A DNA stretch of 64,000 bases from Dryomyza anilis (GCA_951804985.1 OX638133.1:75088367-75152366), one strand, 5' to 3'. Shown: positions 49,766 through 60,059, counted from the stretch's first letter. Notes: a model not told the origin generated them from the letters alone. Translations and numbers: made by a program.

Positions 49766-50514
49766 GTATATATTTTATTTACGCAAAAACAAAATGTTAC
49801 TTTATACATAGTTAGTAATATTTTTTAGTATTAGCGCAACATCAACACTGTTGACGCTGCGCTGCTTCAAGATATGAAATTTGAGTTTCATGGAATTGGC
49901 CGTATATGTATAAGAGCTTCTAGTCCCACGATCCCATAATTCCCGAAAATGTTTGCCACAAATATCCAATTCCTTGTAATTGTTCACGTGTTTGTGAAAA
50001 CGCAGATTTTAATAAAATATACTCTCATAATTTTCCAATAGCATTAAAATGTCAATAACAACAAAAATTCAGGAAAGTGCGGGATTTTACGACTTTAATA
50101 TTGTAACCCTTATTTTTTTTACAAATTACAACAACAAATGAATGCCAAAAAATGAATGCATTCATTGTTTTTTTTTGCAAAAAAAAAAAAATCAGACTGA
50201 AATGAATGCATTATTTGATGAATGCATTCATTTTGAAGGCCATCTGATTGGGAATTCCAGCGTTTGAATTCCCATTCTTTTGTCAAAAATGAATGCATTC
50301 ATTTTGAATTCCCATTCTTTTCAATTTTTTAGAAGAATGCATTCCCAAAAGAATATAATATGAACCTTTCCCTACGGATAATTGGCAAAACAAATCTGGG
50401 TCCAGATTTTTTAGTTTTTGCAAAAAATCAAATAGAAATTTGTGTTACCAAAAAAGTGTGTCGGGAGAGTAAATTTATCACAATTCTCTAAGCTCTCTTG
50501 AAAAACATTTAAAT

Positions 50515-50519
50515 ATCAG
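50515..50519 (+). other. target-site duplication of BEL (left)
   Basis: ATCAG directly precedes the 5' LTR and is repeated at 56166-56170 directly after the 3' LTR. Five bases is usual for BEL/Pao. Confidence 0.8.
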
Positions 50520-50689
50520 TGTTATTTTCTACTGTTGCTACTGTTTTATGTATTACTTTTAAATATTTAAACTTTGTAAAAACTTTGATATACATGACAA
50601 AAATTTATACTTCAGTCTGTGAAAAAACAGTATTCGAAACAGTGTGTTTTCGATTAAATAAAATTTATAAAAAAATATAAATCGTAATA
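50520..50689 (+). repeat. BEL 5' LTR
   Basis: Begins TGTTATTTTCTACTG and ends AATCGTAATA. A TCAGTC initiator-like motif lies at 50612-50617 and an AATAAA at about 50657. The exact right boundary is uncertain by one base because an A is shared with the target duplication. Confidence 0.9.
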
Positions 50690-50735
50690 AAAGTTTTCGA
50701 ATAGTTTTTTCTCTTTCAAATCGTCAGTAGTCATT

Positions 50736-53700
50736 ATGCCTTTTATTACAAGAAGTACCGCAAAGAAGGCCGCGCAGGCGATAGTAAAAACGCCAGAAAA
50801 TTTAATTGATGTAGTGGATGCTGACGAATTCTTTGTTGATGCTAACGCCGATCCTACATGCAGACAAATTATAGAGGGCGATTTAGAATCTCATGCTGCT
50901 GACAACATTGAAACCACAAGCGGTCAAACAGAACTCATTGTTTCAAACGTCGATCCTACTAATGAAATCACTGACAATTCAAGTCCGTCATTGTCTTCGC
51001 TTTTTTCAATTATTTCCAGTCTTCAGCAAGAGATGCAAGTAATTCATCAAAAATTAAACAAAAAGGAGATGGCGTCATCTAATACGTTACAACTGCCGAC
51101 GTCACTAGATTTACCATCAACTGCTGTACCGCATTTGTCCATACCTGCACCATTCTCTATGCCGCCACCGTCGTCTACTATGTTGCCCTCATCATCTTTA
51201 TCTGAGTCTACATCTCTGCCGCCACCGTCTAAGCTGTCTTCATCTACGGTGTCATCGTCTATACCACCATTGTCGACGCCGCTGTCTTCGTCTATTCCGC
51301 CGCCATCTTCTATTCTGCCGCCGTCGTCTATGTCGCTGTCTTCGTCTATGCCGCAGCCATCGTTTATGCCGCCGCCATCTTATATTCCGCTGTCTTCGTC
51401 AATGCCGCAGCCATCGTTTATGCCGCCGCCATCTTTTATGCTACTGTCTTCGTCTATGTTGCCGCCATCATCCATGTCGCCGCCATCGTCCATGCCGCCG
51501 ACATCTTCTATTCTGCCGCCGTCGTCTATGTCGCGGTCTGCGTCTATGCCGCCGCTGGCCTCTTCTATGCAGACGACATCTTTTATTCCGCCGCCATCGT
51601 ATATGCCAATGTCTTCGTCTATTGAAACGTCATTGTCTACGTCTCGGTATACCTCTATAACGCCGTCAACATCTGTACCGTCATCCATGTCGTTATATGG
51701 ATCATCAGGCGTACCGTCATCAAACTTTATGGAACAGTCAATATCTAAGTTACCAAATACATCTCTAATGCAGACATCGACTGGATTATCGTCAAATCTG
51801 CCAATGTCGTACATACCACATTCATCGTATATGTCATTGCAATCAGTTATACCGTCGTCATCGTCCGTGCTATCGTCATCGCATATACCATCAGCTGTAC
51901 AGCCGCCATCATCTACAATACCACATCTTGTGTCATCGCCAGAGTTCTTACCATACTCACAGTCATTATATACAATGCCATCATATTCGCATCAACCTGT
52001 GACTAGTAGTTCACCAGCAGCTGGCTCACACTATACGGCCGCTGAATACACATCGAAATTATATCCACTAGCCCAGTTTGATGGAAACCCTGAGGATTGG
52101 CCATTATTTTTGGCTAATTATATCGACACAACAAATGAATTCAATTACAATAACAGACAGAATCTAATGCGTCTTCAGAAATCATTGCAAGGTGACGCAC
52201 GTCAAGCAGTTTCATCACTTCTTATCTTTCCGGACAATGTACCACAGATACTCGAAGAGTTAATGTTTAACTTTGGTCGCCCAGATTTGCTTGTTCGTTC
52301 GCAAATTGAGAAGATTCAGCAGTTTCCAGTTATTTACGAGAGCCGTTTAGATCGGATTTTAGAGTTCTCTAATCGTATTCGTAACGTTGTAGCGTTCTTT
52401 AAGAGTGCTAGGTGTGAACAGCATCTAATGAATCCAACTTTAATGGACCAACTTGTCGCCAAGTTACCGCCTTCGAAACAGTTTGAATGGGCTAAATATG
52501 CGGCAAATGTCCAACCATTTCCGACTGTTGCATCATTTTGTGATTGGATCACTAGTCTTGCCAGAGTGGTAACTTTAATGCCAACATACGATGCACAACC
52601 TCGTCAGTTTTCCAAGGATCGATTACTTGCATCGGGAATAACGCCAAAAAGGATTTTACATAATGAAGTGTCAACCGGACACACACAATCGACTTGTGTT
52701 TATTGTAGCGAAAACCATATCTTAACCGACTGTCACCAGTTTAAAGCGCTTTCAATCAATGATAAATGGGACCTAGTTAAGCGCCATCGTATTTGTTTTG
52801 GGTGTTTGCAAAATGGTCACAATTTAACAACTTGTCGTCGACGAATGGGATGTAGAGTTGATGGATGTATTCGCATGCATCATCCTTTGTTGCATCAAAA
52901 TGGATTGCCACCACAAACATCAACTTCATCATCGCCACCTCAGCAAACAGAACATCTACTGAATTGCCGTCAAAATCATACGTCCAGTCAACTTTTCAAG
53001 ATCGTGCCGATAATTCTTTCAGGACCATTGGGTAGTATTAGTGTATATGCTATGTTCGACGATGGATCGTCAATCTCGTTGCTACAAGAAGACATTGCAA
53101 ACATGTTAGGACTGAAAGGCCAAATGCAACCACTTACATTACAGTGGTACAGCAAGGAAACTTCAGCGGAAATGTCTAGGAAGGTGTCAATCAATATTAG
53201 AGGTGGACATGAATATTCCACTACTTTTACACTAAAAAATATTCGGACAATCAAAAACCTGAATTTACCAACACAAACGTTTTTAAAAGATGATTATAAA
53301 CATATGAAAAATCTACCAATATTAAATTACACGAACGCTCAGCCGGTGTTACTTATTGGACTCGACAATTGCTTTCTTGGGGTCTCGAGGGATATTGTCG
53401 AAGTTTCATCTGATCAACCTATTGCTGCCAGAACTAAACTTGGATGGGTGGCGTATGGTCCACTTAACAAAATACATAACACTTCACAAATTGTATTACA
53501 CATCCAAGAATCAATACCTGGACTAGATAAAATTGTTGAAGACGATTTTACAATTGAAAATTTTGGAGTCAAAATAACTGACATTGTCCTGGAATCCGAA
53601 GAAAATAGACGTGTAAGGAAAATCTTAGCAGATACTACAAAAAGAGTGGGACAACATTTTGAAATCGGACTGTTATGGCGAAAGGACAAATTTCATTTAC

Positions 53701-55973
53701 CATCGAGCTTTGACATGGCTAAACAACGATTATTAAGTGTTGAAAACAAAATGAAGAACAACGCCGTTTACGCACAAAAATATACAGAGGAGATAAATAA
53801 ATACGTACAGAAAGGCTATGCCAAATTACTGACAAACGAGGAAGCTGATCTTAGAGGACCAACCACTTGGTATCTCCCACATTTCGGAGTTTTCAATCCT
53901 AATAAACCGAACAAACTGCGTATCGTGTTTGATGCAGCTGCAGTAACATCAAATGTATCTTTAAATTCTGCTTTACTAAAAGGACCTGAACATGCTCGCC
54001 CATTGTTAGCAATTATACACAAGTTTCGCCAAGGTGTAATTGCAATCGCAGGAGATATTCAAGAAATGTTTTGTCAAATATTAGTCAGAGATGCCGATCA
54101 AGATTCCCAACGATATCTATGGAGAGACGGAGATCCAACAAAACCAATTAGGACTTACAAAATGACTTCGATGATATTCGGTGCAGTTTGTTCCCCGTGC
54201 TGTGCGGAGTATATTAGCGCATCAATATTTGAATGCCATGATTTTCACATAAATAACGTTACGTTTTGGAGTGATTCAAAAACTGTAATTCTGTGGATAC
54301 GTTCGACTAAACGCGAATACAAGCAATTCGTGGCTTGTAGAATTGGAGAAATATTAAGTAGTACTACATCAGCTCAATGGCGTTGGTTGCCAACCGATTT
54401 AAATGTAGCAGATGACGCGACACGAGCCACTGTACCACCAAAGTTTGAATCATCCTCTCGATGGACAAAAGGACCAAGTTTTCTACTTCAAGATGAAGAT
54501 TTGTGGCCTCAGGAACCACATTATATGATATCCGAACAATGTTCTTCAGAAGAAGCGCCAGGACATATTTTACTACTACATAGTTCAGTACAATCTATTA
54601 TTGATTATACCAAATTTTCGTCATATTTAAAATTGTTGCGCACAGTAGCTTGGATATACCGTTTTGTAAATAATTCTAAGGGTAAATGTCGCCAAATAGG
54701 AGAATTAAAAACATCTGAGTTGTTTACATCGAAGAAGTTTATATGTCGCCAGATTCAGTCAGATGTCTTTGCTAATGAAATATCGTTTTTGCATTCCGGA
54801 AAAAATGTGCCTAAATCAAGTACCATACACGAGTTAACGCCATATTTAGATGACGATGGATTACTGAGAGTGAGGGGAAGAATCGATGCTGCATACTGTC
54901 TTCCAATAACTGCACGACGACCTATAATATTACCACGAAATCATTTAGTTACACGTCTAATAATGTATCATTTCCATAATAACCTTCATCACCAAAATGA
55001 TCTGTTAACCATTAACGAAATACGCCAACAATTTTGGATACCACACGCCCGCGTTTTACTAAAATCCATTAAGAAAAGATGTCCAACATGCATTTTTAAT
55101 GCTGCCAAACCGTCAATACCATTAATGGGTCAATTACCTCCCGATCGATTAACACCATTTGTGCGACCTTTTAGTTATACAGGTGTGGATTACTGTGGTC
55201 CATTTTGTGTTGCAATTGGTCGCAGAAGAGAAAAGCGCTGGGTGGCGCTATTCACATGTTTAACTACGCGCGCCATCCACCTGGAAATTGCACATGATTT
55301 GTCGACAGATGCATTTATAATATGTTTCAGAAATTTTGTCAATCGACGTGGAACTCCCGTTAAAATTCGTAGTGACAACGCCACGAACTTCATTGGTGCC
55401 CAAAAAATCTTACAGAATGAGAGCAGACTCTTTGATCTTGAACGACTTCAATGCGCTACATATAAGTACAATATAGAGTGGGCCTTTAATGTTCCTGCCA
55501 ATCCAAGTGCTGGAGGTTGCTGGGAAAGATTGGTACAATGTGTAAAGCGATTACTAAGTAGAGTTTTAAAAGATGTTGTGCCTCAATTTCAAACTTTTCA
55601 AAGTGTTTTAATTGAAGCTGAAAACATTATTAATAGCCGGCCATTGACTGAAATACCGCTGAATTGTGAAGAAGAAGAGCCACTGACGCCAAACCATTTT
55701 TTACTTGGTTGTCTTAACTCGACGCAAACGCCTTCTACTGACGATGAAAATATGTGTTTACGCAAACAGTGGAAAATTTCCCAAAATCTCAAAGATCAAC
55801 TTGTCGTTATTTGTGATCCAAGTCAAACTCGAAGTCAATGGCATAAAGGCCGCATTACACGTGTTTTCACTGCCAAGGACGGCCAAGTTCGTAGTACAGA
55901 AGTAAAAACTGTACAAGGATTAATCCGACGTCCATCACGTAGACTAGCAGCCTTAAATTTTGGTGAAACATAA
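50736..55973 (+). CDS. BEL/Pao gag-pol polyprotein, internally deleted
   Basis: A single 1745-residue ORF starting 46 bases after the 5' LTR. Order: short N-terminus; a Ser/Pro/Met-rich repetitive region (about residues 85-430); a DUF1759-type gag segment with LAQFDGNPEDWPLF (about 438-585). Two zinc knuckles follow, near 653 and 686 (CFGCLQNGHNLTTC is the canonical CCHC). The protease (DUF1758) has FDDGSS near 772. RT begins near 1040 (WYLPHFGVFNPN), with AGDIQ near 1103 and FGAVCSPC near 1147. RNase H-like FWSDSKTV follows at once near 1176. Integrase shows an HHCC finger (about 1410-1450) and core motifs GVDYCGP, RSDNAT and GGCWERL. The C-terminal domain has LTPNHFLLG near 1649. The RT YVDD-type box and the start of RNase H, expected between 1150 and 1176, are absent without breaking the frame. 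Confidence 0.92.
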   Translation: MPFITRSTAKKAAQAIVKTPENLIDVVDADEFFVDANADPTCRQIIEGDLESHAADNIETTSGQTELIVSNVDPTNEITDNSSPSLSSLFSIISSLQQEMQVIHQKLNKKEMASSNTLQLPTSLDLPSTAVPHLSIPAPFSMPPPSSTMLPSSSLSESTSLPPPSKLSSSTVSSSIPPLSTPLSSSIPPPSSILPPSSMSLSSSMPQPSFMPPPSYIPLSSSMPQPSFMPPPSFMLLSSSMLPPSSMSPPSSMPPTSSILPPSSMSRSASMPPLASSMQTTSFIPPPSYMPMSSSIETSLSTSRYTSITPSTSVPSSMSLYGSSGVPSSNFMEQSISKLPNTSLMQTSTGLSSNLPMSYIPHSSYMSLQSVIPSSSSVLSSSHIPSAVQPPSSTIPHLVSSPEFLPYSQSLYTMPSYSHQPVTSSSPAAGSHYTAAEYTSKLYPLAQFDGNPEDWPLFLANYIDTTNEFNYNNRQNLMRLQKSLQGDARQAVSSLLIFPDNVPQILEELMFNFGRPDLLVRSQIEKIQQFPVIYESRLDRILEFSNRIRNVVAFFKSARCEQHLMNPTLMDQLVAKLPPSKQFEWAKYAANVQPFPTVASFCDWITSLARVVTLMPTYDAQPRQFSKDRLLASGITPKRILHNEVSTGHTQSTCVYCSENHILTDCHQFKALSINDKWDLVKRHRICFGCLQNGHNLTTCRRRMGCRVDGCIRMHHPLLHQNGLPPQTSTSSSPPQQTEHLLNCRQNHTSSQLFKIVPIILSGPLGSISVYAMFDDGSSISLLQEDIANMLGLKGQMQPLTLQWYSKETSAEMSRKVSINIRGGHEYSTTFTLKNIRTIKNLNLPTQTFLKDDYKHMKNLPILNYTNAQPVLLIGLDNCFLGVSRDIVEVSSDQPIAARTKLGWVAYGPLNKIHNTSQIVLHIQESIPGLDKIVEDDFTIENFGVKITDIVLESEENRRVRKILADTTKRVGQHFEIGLLWRKDKFHLPSSFDMAKQRLLSVENKMKNNAVYAQKYTEEINKYVQKGYAKLLTNEEADLRGPTTWYLPHFGVFNPNKPNKLRIVFDAAAVTSNVSLNSALLKGPEHARPLLAIIHKFRQGVIAIAGDIQEMFCQILVRDADQDSQRYLWRDGDPTKPIRTYKMTSMIFGAVCSPCCAEYISASIFECHDFHINNVTFWSDSKTVILWIRSTKREYKQFVACRIGEILSSTTSAQWRWLPTDLNVADDATRATVPPKFESSSRWTKGPSFLLQDEDLWPQEPHYMISEQCSSEEAPGHILLLHSSVQSIIDYTKFSSYLKLLRTVAWIYRFVNNSKGKCRQIGELKTSELFTSKKFICRQIQSDVFANEISFLHSGKNVPKSSTIHELTPYLDDDGLLRVRGRIDAAYCLPITARRPIILPRNHLVTRLIMYHFHNNLHHQNDLLTINEIRQQFWIPHARVLLKSIKKRCPTCIFNAAKPSIPLMGQLPPDRLTPFVRPFSYTGVDYCGPFCVAIGRRREKRWVALFTCLTTRAIHLEIAHDLSTDAFIICFRNFVNRRGTPVKIRSDNATNFIGAQKILQNESRLFDLERLQCATYKYNIEWAFNVPANPSAGGCWERLVQCVKRLLSRVLKDVVPQFQTFQSVLIEAENIINSRPLTEIPLNCEEEEPLTPNHFLLGCLNSTQTPSTDDENMCLRKQWKISQNLKDQLVVICDPSQTRSQWHKGRITRVFTAKDGQVRSTEVKTVQGLIRRPSRRLAALNFGET
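51160..51650 (+). repeat. in-frame ~18-bp coding repeat in gag
   Basis: Units of the TCTATGCCGCCGCCATCG kind, with 9- to 18-bp variation, encode SSMPPP-like peptides. The frame is maintained throughout. A 144-residue minus-strand ORF over it, rich in D and G, is only its shadow. Confidence 0.85.
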
Positions 55974-55984
55974 AGAGGTTTCAC

Positions 55985-55995
55985 GGGGGGTGGAA
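55985..55995 (+). other. polypurine tract
   Basis: GGGGGGTGGAA directly precedes the 3' LTR and is the expected plus-strand primer site. Confidence 0.8.
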
Positions 55996-56165
55996 TGTTA
56001 TTTTCTACTGTTGCTACTGTTTTATGTATTACTTTTAAATATTTAAACTTTGTAAAAACTTTGATATACATGACAAAAATTTATACTTCAGTCTGTGAAA
56101 AAACAGTATTCGAAACAGTGTGTTTTCGATTAAATAAAATTTATAAAAAAATATAAATCGTAATA
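55996..56165 (+). repeat. BEL 3' LTR
   Basis: Reads the same as the 5' LTR base by base as far as I can compare by eye, and is followed by ATCAG at 56166-56170. Confidence 0.9.
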
Positions 56166-56576
56166 ATCAGTTCGCAAAAAACTTTATCTTAATGAAATTT
56201 ATCGGACTATTTTTTAAAATTTGTTTATAAAATATTTGATTAAAATGGAGGGAATTGCACGCAGAAATATACAATTTCATACATATTTAATGTAGTGGTG
56301 CTAGATGCAAAATCGAACAAAATTCTTAGCATCTGACAAATTTTGAAAATATTCCGAATTATTTCAGTAAGATTAAATTTAAAACATATTTTCGAAATTT
56401 TGACAGCACACACATTGCGAACTATTATTTAAATGTTTTTCAAGAGAGCTTAGAGAATTGTGATAAATTACTCTCCCGACACACTTTTTTGGTAACACAA
56501 ATTTCTTTTTGATATTTTGCAAAAACTAATATCTGGACCCAGATTATTTTTGCCAATTATCCGTAGGGAAAGGTTC

Positions 56577-57491
56577 ATATTTAATTTTGTGATAAAGTTT
56601 GCATCTGCTACATGTCGAAATCGTGCGATAACTTGCGATACAAAGTACCAAAAATAGCATTTTTTGCAACTTTGACTCGATCGTATAGGGAAAATTCTGA
56701 GTACGTAGCAAGAATCAGGAGACCGAAATCTACAAGAAATGATTAGTTTAATTTCTGTGGAAAATTCTTGTAGAACAGTTTTATCAGGAAATATATGTTA
56801 ATTAATATATCCCCACAAAGTATTTTATTTTTAAGAATATGAAGATTTGTTATACACAATGAACAAAAACAAACAAATATTTAATTAAATCCAGTTTTCA
56901 AAGTACTAGTCTTAAAAACAAATGTATTTTTAACGTATCCTGGCGAATTTAATTACTATTAAATTAAAATTAAAAAAAAAAATAAAACAATAAGCATATT
57001 AAAAATATAAATTATAAAAAACTTAATATGTCAACATTAATTTTAAAGTTACACATTAAATGGTCCCTGAATTTGACTTTTTTTGTTTTTATTAACTACA
57101 AAATCATATTTTTATATAGAGTATTTTGTAATTTCCTGGCCATGCCATTTTAGTTTTATTATGCTTTGCTAAATATTTTAGAAACTTAATTCTCAAAAGC
57201 TTTGCACAAAATATTTATTTACACAAATTGTATATTTGCACAAATTTTATTTTGCTCACATTGTGTACGAGACAGAACGAAATTTGTATTTTTCGTTTTT
57301 GTGGTTTTATGTATCTGTTGGAATTCAGTTTATTTGAGGTTAATTTTCGGTCGTTTAAAATGTGTTTTGCGTGTAAAACAGAAACAGTACTGCTGAGAGC
57401 ACTTTGAAGTGTGAAATTCTAAGCAAAACTGATTATTTTTGGGCAAAATATAATTTTTGTATTCAAGTCGTATGTAGGTATTTTTCATTTA
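56577..57491. other. AT-rich, no recognised feature
   Basis: Anonymous non-coding DNA. Confidence 0.35.
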
Positions 57492-57593
57492 AATGATTTT
57501 TTTTTATTTCTAATGATTGCAGGGCTTCTCATAATTCAATGACCAATCCAATAAATACCCTTCAATCATTAGAAATAAAAAAAACCATTCATT
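57492..57593. repeat. ~100-bp hairpin, MITE-like
   Basis: TTTATTTCTAATGATTG at the left and CAATCATTAGAAATAAA at the right are inverted arms, extended by AATGATT/ATTCATT-like ends, around a loop of about 40 bases. Confidence 0.65.
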
Positions 57594-57849
57594 AATACCA
57601 TCAAGTTTTCCCAAAGCAATGAATTAATTAAAAAAAAAGTAGTAAAATATTAGTTGCATATGTAAATACCTTTCAAACTTGGTCACATCAATTCTTTGAA
57701 ACGCGTGGTATTCGAAAATATATGAGAACACCTTTTTAAAAGCTCGGGAAAAACCTTTATTTGCAAATATCTCGTAAACGCTTCCACAAAATAATTTTCA
57801 AAACTTATATTCGGGACCAGCGCGTTATACATACACTCAAAAATAGATA

Positions 57850-57986
57850 TCATAAAATTGAAATTAGTCAATAGGATAATTAAAGTATTAATTCAATCGG
57901 TAAATCCCATTAAATACCACAATATACTATAAAATCATTTTTGAGTATGTATGAAAATATTTATTTTTGTATACTATTAAATCCTA
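57850..57986 (+). repeat. dispersed repeat shared with 26868-27019
   Basis: Contains AGTCAATAGGATAA, TCAATCGGTAAATCCC and GTATGAAAATATTTATT in the same order as the other copy. The Helitron begins at its right edge. Confidence 0.65.
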
Positions 57987-58214
57987 TCCTATTAATATAA
58001 TAAATCTGTTTGTTCCTTTGTACGTTTGTACGTTTGTACGTTTGTACGTTTGTTCCGCTTCTCCGTCTAAACGGCTGATCCGATTTCCTTGAAATTTTTA
58101 CCACAGATGCGGTATGGTCTGGAAGGAATGATAGGCTATATATGGGCGGGATTGGACAAAGAGGCGTGGCACCACCCATGCAACCTAAACACGATATAAC
58201 TCGGCACTTTCACC

Positions 58215-58380
58215 AGCAACGAACATGAAACAAAAAACTCAAATACAAAAAAAAAAATAAAAACAAAAAAGCAAAAGCACAACACAAAACAAAAGCAAAA
58301 ATACAAAAACAAAACCAATCACATAAAACCACAATCCAAACTAAATGAAAAACAAAAAAAGGAAAGAAAAAGAAAAACAA
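58215..58380 (+). repeat. A-rich (CAAAA)n tract in the Helitron
   Basis: Shorter version of the tract at 13940-14390, in the same relative place in the element. Confidence 0.8.
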
Positions 58381-58384
58381 ACTC

Positions 58385-59475
58385 ACCACACTAAAACTAA
58401 CCAAACTAAAACTCACCACACTAAAATTCACCCTTAAATTAACCACACTAAAACCCACCACACTATAATTCACCACACTAAAACTCACCACACTAAAATT
58501 CACCACACTAAAACTCACCACACTAAAACTCACCACTTAAAAACTCACCACACTAAAACTCACCACACTAAAACTCACCACACAAAAACTCACCACACTA
58601 AAACTCACCACACTAAAACTCACCACACTAAAACTCACCACACTTAAACTTACCACACTAAAACCCACCACACTAAAATTTCACCACACTAAAACTCACC
58701 ACACAAAAATTCACCACACTAAAACTCACCACACTAAAATTTCTCTACATTAAAACTCATCACACTAAAACTCACCACACTAAAACTCACTATACCCAAA
58801 AGTCGCCACACTCAAACTCACCGCACTAAAATTCACAACACTAAAACTCACCACATTTAAACTCACCATACCAAAACTCACCACACTAAAACTTACCACA
58901 CTAAAACTCACCACACTTAAACTCACCACACTAAAACTCACCACACAAAAATTTAACACACTAAAATTGAACACACTAAAACTCACCACACTAAAATTTC
59001 ACCACACTAAAACTCACCACACTAAAACTCACTACACTAAAATTTCACCACATTAAAATTCACCACTTTTAAACTCACCACATTAAAACTCACTACACTC
59101 AAATTTCGATACACTAAAACTTACCACACTAAAACTCACCGCACTAAAATTCAAAACACTATAATTAACCACACTAAAACTCACCACCCTAAAATTCACT
59201 ACACTAAAACTCACCACAATAAAATTCATCACATTAAAATTCATCACACTAAAACTCACCACAATAAAATTCACCACACTAAAACCCACCACACTATAAT
59301 TGACCACACTAAAACTCACCACACTTAAACTCACCACACTCAAATTCACCACACTAAAACTCACCACACTAAAACTCACCACACCAAAACTAACCACAAT
59401 TAAACTCACCACTCCAAAATTCACCACATCTAAACTCACTACACCGAAACTTACTACATTAAAACCCACCACTCT
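58385..59475 (+). repeat. 15-bp minisatellite, ~70 units (CACCACACTAAAACT)
   Basis: About 1.1 kb of 15-bp units with variants AAAATTCACCACACT, AAACCCACCACACT and TTAAACTCACCACACT. Because 15 is a multiple of three, several frames stay open and give pentapeptide-repeat ORFs on both strands; these are artefacts. The homologous array at 14485-14680 has only about 13 units. Confidence 0.95.
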
Positions 59476-59484
59476 AAAACTTCT

Positions 59485-59640
59485 ACTGGGAAAAACTCTA
59501 CGGGGAAGAATTCTACGGGAAAGAATTCTACCGGGAACAATTCTACCGGGATGAATTCTACGTTGAGAATTCTACGGGAAAGCGTTCTATGTGGATTTTA
59601 CGGGAAGATTTCTACTGGGAATAATTCTGCGGAGAAGCGC
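59485..59640 (+). repeat. CTACGGGGAAGAATT short tandem block
   Basis: Around eight units of TCTACGGGGAAGAAT and TCTACCGGGAACAAT, the same as at 14685-14785. Confidence 0.85.
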
Positions 59641-59847
59641 AGTCTGAGAAAAAATTGTCTTTGAGAAAAGTTGTTTTGGCGGAGAAATTTTTGGTTACCA
59701 CATTTATAAAACGAATAAAAAAATTTCAACAGCTAAGCACGGGCCCCTCATATCAATAATAAAAAAATGTTTTTTATATTAATAAAATCGCTCCATATCT
59801 TTGAATTCAGAAAATCTTGGCACGAGTCGTGCACGGGTCCAGCTAGT

Positions 59848-60000
59848 CAATAATATAATAGTATAGTGCTACTGAGCACTATACTATTATAATACTATTC
59901 ACGTATTATAATCCCACATAATAATATGTTCCTCAGTGATCATATTATGATATTTATATAATCATACTATAATAGATATTTACGTTTACTAAAAATAAAA
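59848..60000. repeat. hairpin-rich repeat
   Basis: TATAGTGCTACTGAGCACTATA is a perfect hairpin (given here as TATAGTGCT and AGCACTATA arms). ATGTTCCTCAGTGATCAT follows. The CTCAGTG loop element is shared with 62941-63106. Confidence 0.55.
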
Positions 60001-60059
60001 AAAGTAATTGCTTTGCCGAATTGGGTAAAATCTTTAGGGTAAAATATTTAGTATCAGTG

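Larger units (their letters stand above)
48130..50345. repeat. region bounded by inverted ATGAATGCATTC blocks
   Basis: The left block (48130-48230) and right block (about 50190-50340) match in inverted orientation: ATGCATTCATTTTGAATTCC and TTTGATGAATGCATTCATTT recur in opposite sense. ATGAATGCATTCAT is itself palindromic. This is either one foldback element of about 2.2 kb or two separate insertions. The interior holds an ATATGTTT repeat, a foldback fragment and anonymous DNA. Confidence 0.5.
50520..56165 (+). mobile_element. BEL/Pao LTR retrotransposon, structurally complete
   Basis: The element is about 5.65 kb, with two 170-bp LTRs that look identical, a single 1745-codon polyprotein ORF, a polypurine tract before the 3' LTR and a 5-bp ATCAG target duplication. 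LTR identity means recent insertion. The coding region lacks part of RT/RNase H (see the CDS), so transposition probably relied on a helper. Confidence 0.92.
50362..56576. mobile_element. MITE with ~160-bp inverted arms, split by BEL insertion
   Basis: The left arm from GAACCTTTCCCTACGGATAA to 50519 is matched by the inverse of about 56400-56576, ending TTATCCGTAGGGAAAGGTTC. The pairing covers AAATTTGTGTTACCAAAAAA and CACAATTCTCTAAGCTCTCT with few mismatches. ATAT lies directly outside both ends. Without the BEL insertion the element would be about 564 bp. The retrotransposon landed close to the inner end of the left arm. Confidence 0.85.
57987..59846 (+). mobile_element. non-autonomous Helitron, both ends present
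   Basis: It starts TCCTATTAATATAATAAATC after an A and ends CTAG before a T, fitting insertion between A and T. Ten bases before the CTAG is a perfect hairpin, GCACGAGTCGTGC (59820-59832), the standard Helitron 3' signal. At 1860 bp it encodes no Rep/helicase. The interior has a TTTGTACG repeat (58018-58050), a conserved CTGATCCGATTTCCTTGAAA block and an A-rich tract. A large 15-bp minisatellite and TACGGGAAGAATTC units follow. Rolling-circle movement would depend on an autonomous relative. Confidence 0.85.

Noticed and set aside
51380..51814. 144-residue Asp/Gly-rich minus-strand ORF
   Set aside because: Shadow of the Ser/Pro/Met coding repeat of the BEL gag.
58210..59554. Several long ORFs with pentapeptide repeats on both strands
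   Set aside because: They arise because the 15-bp minisatellite is a multiple of three; no protein family resemblance.
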